From Echinococcus granulosus (Eukaryota; Platyhelminthes; Cestoda; Cyclophyllidea; Taeniidae), in contig NW_020170438.1 of the NCBI RefSeq assembly GCF_000524195.1, positions 366,398-430,397 of the forward strand: DNA of 64,000 nt. The letters run 5' to 3'. The notes under the pieces were generated by a model that saw only the letters and a program-made list of their open reading frames with translations, did not search any database and was not told the origin of the DNA. Below, piece by piece: positions 63,163 through 64,000 of the stretch (the first letter of the stretch is position 1; each line of letters begins with the position of its first letter). A program made the translations under genes and the position numbers.

Positions 63163-64000
63163 CTACAGGGGTGAGAGACTAGCATTTTAGTCACCGTTCC
63201 TTCTAGATGACAGAGGATAGGATTTTACTAACAGAGCACGTCTAACACCAGAGAGCAAATGACGGGCCGGGACACAGGCGCAGGGACAGCATTTACGTCC
63301 ACCTTCATCATCCAGTTCTGGCTTTTGCAGCTAAGCCTTGTGTGCACGTGGTTGCACGTTGACTCCATAAATACATCGGACATAAACAACTGTAAGGAAG
63401 GTAGAATCACATTAATGCGTGAGGATGTTATAAAATAAAAGCAAGGTAATTCAGGCAAGGGTTTACCTGTGGTGAAAGCAAGAGTTCGACTCGCTCAGAA
63501 CGTGCCTGTTTCATTATTATTATTAGATGTAGCTGAGTCGAACATGAATCGAACTGATGTTGGAGCCAAGCGAATGACACGTCGTGACACGGTTTTAGTG
63601 AGGTCTGTGACAACCCCCACTCCCACTGAGGGACACTGCGTATCCACACCCACCACGTGTGTGTGCTTGGGTCAATTTCAAATGAGTCATTAGGTTATGT
63701 TGACGGCTTTACACGGTTTCACAGCATTCATCGTGCCCCAAAATGACAATGAGAAAAGGAAATGCTAGTTCTACCACTGCTGAACTGACTTCGAAAACAG
63801 TCGTATTGCTTTCTGCTTACGATTCATCCTGCATCAACTTACTCCATACTTCGGTGCCTAATTCGATTGGCGAACACTTGTTAGCATCTCATGGCACCGG
63901 AATGTTGGAGACAAAGAAATGCAATGGGTGTGGCTGTGGTATCCATTGTATGGATTCAACTCAGCAAATTGTGTGGTGGTGTCATTCGTTTGCATATGCA
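63163..64000. other. Upstream flank of the TMEM144-like fragment
   Basis: On the minus strand the sequence just upstream (63228-63458) is open for 76 codons but does not resemble the TMEM144 loop or helices. No N-terminal exons were recognised before the window ends. Confidence 0.4.

Overview
The window is eukaryotic nuclear DNA: split genes with GT-AG introns, exons of 22-240 nt, decayed mobile elements and long stretches without recognisable genes. The proteins are animal-type (DDX1, TMEM144-like, C2H2 zinc fingers, a PPxY membrane protein). The low gene density and a decayed Gypsy-class retroelement fit an invertebrate, and I infer a flatworm (parasitic platyhelminth) with moderate confidence; nothing seen proves the taxon. 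There are no bacterial operons, CRISPR arrays or rRNA/tRNA genes.

The main gene is a complete DDX1 RNA helicase on the minus strand (19315 down to 5105). I could place 17 coding exons with matching phases, giving 2235 nt and 744 residues, close to the 740 of human DDX1. It has the N-terminal Q-motif/Walker A part, the inserted SPRY domain, the rest of the first helicase lobe, the second lobe and the DDX1-specific tail. Motif II reads DECD instead of DEAD. Its introns hold two copies of a dispersed repeat with CAT-rich tails (13.7-14.05 kb and 16.77-17.17 kb) and a long degenerate GATG/TGGA tract (11.88-13.25 kb). A decayed Gypsy-type integrase/3' pol remnant lies just beyond the DDX1 3' end (3.18-4.24 kb, plus strand).

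Upstream of DDX1 on the same strand is a small secreted-then-anchored membrane protein gene (four predicted coding exons, 30230 to 24372, 148 residues). It has a signal peptide, a tiny Cys cluster, one membrane segment and a proline-rich cytosolic tail with PPxY motifs. Further right, 36.88-38.94 kb carries minus-strand C2H2 zinc-finger exons. Each finger is one 87-nt phase 1-1 exon, and three exons sit in an exact 186-bp tandem array with similar 99-nt introns. Decayed copies adjoin the array, giving a visible record of finger gain and loss.

From about 39 kb to 62.8 kb I recognise no gene. That stretch holds a second dispersed repeat family (52.29-52.50 and 59.47-59.69 kb), a nested inverted repeat (60.21-60.29 kb) and simple-sequence tracts. 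At the right end (62.79-63.16 kb, minus) is a TMEM144-like exon block broken by two in-frame stops and a one-base frameshift, most simply a pseudogene or local sequence errors.
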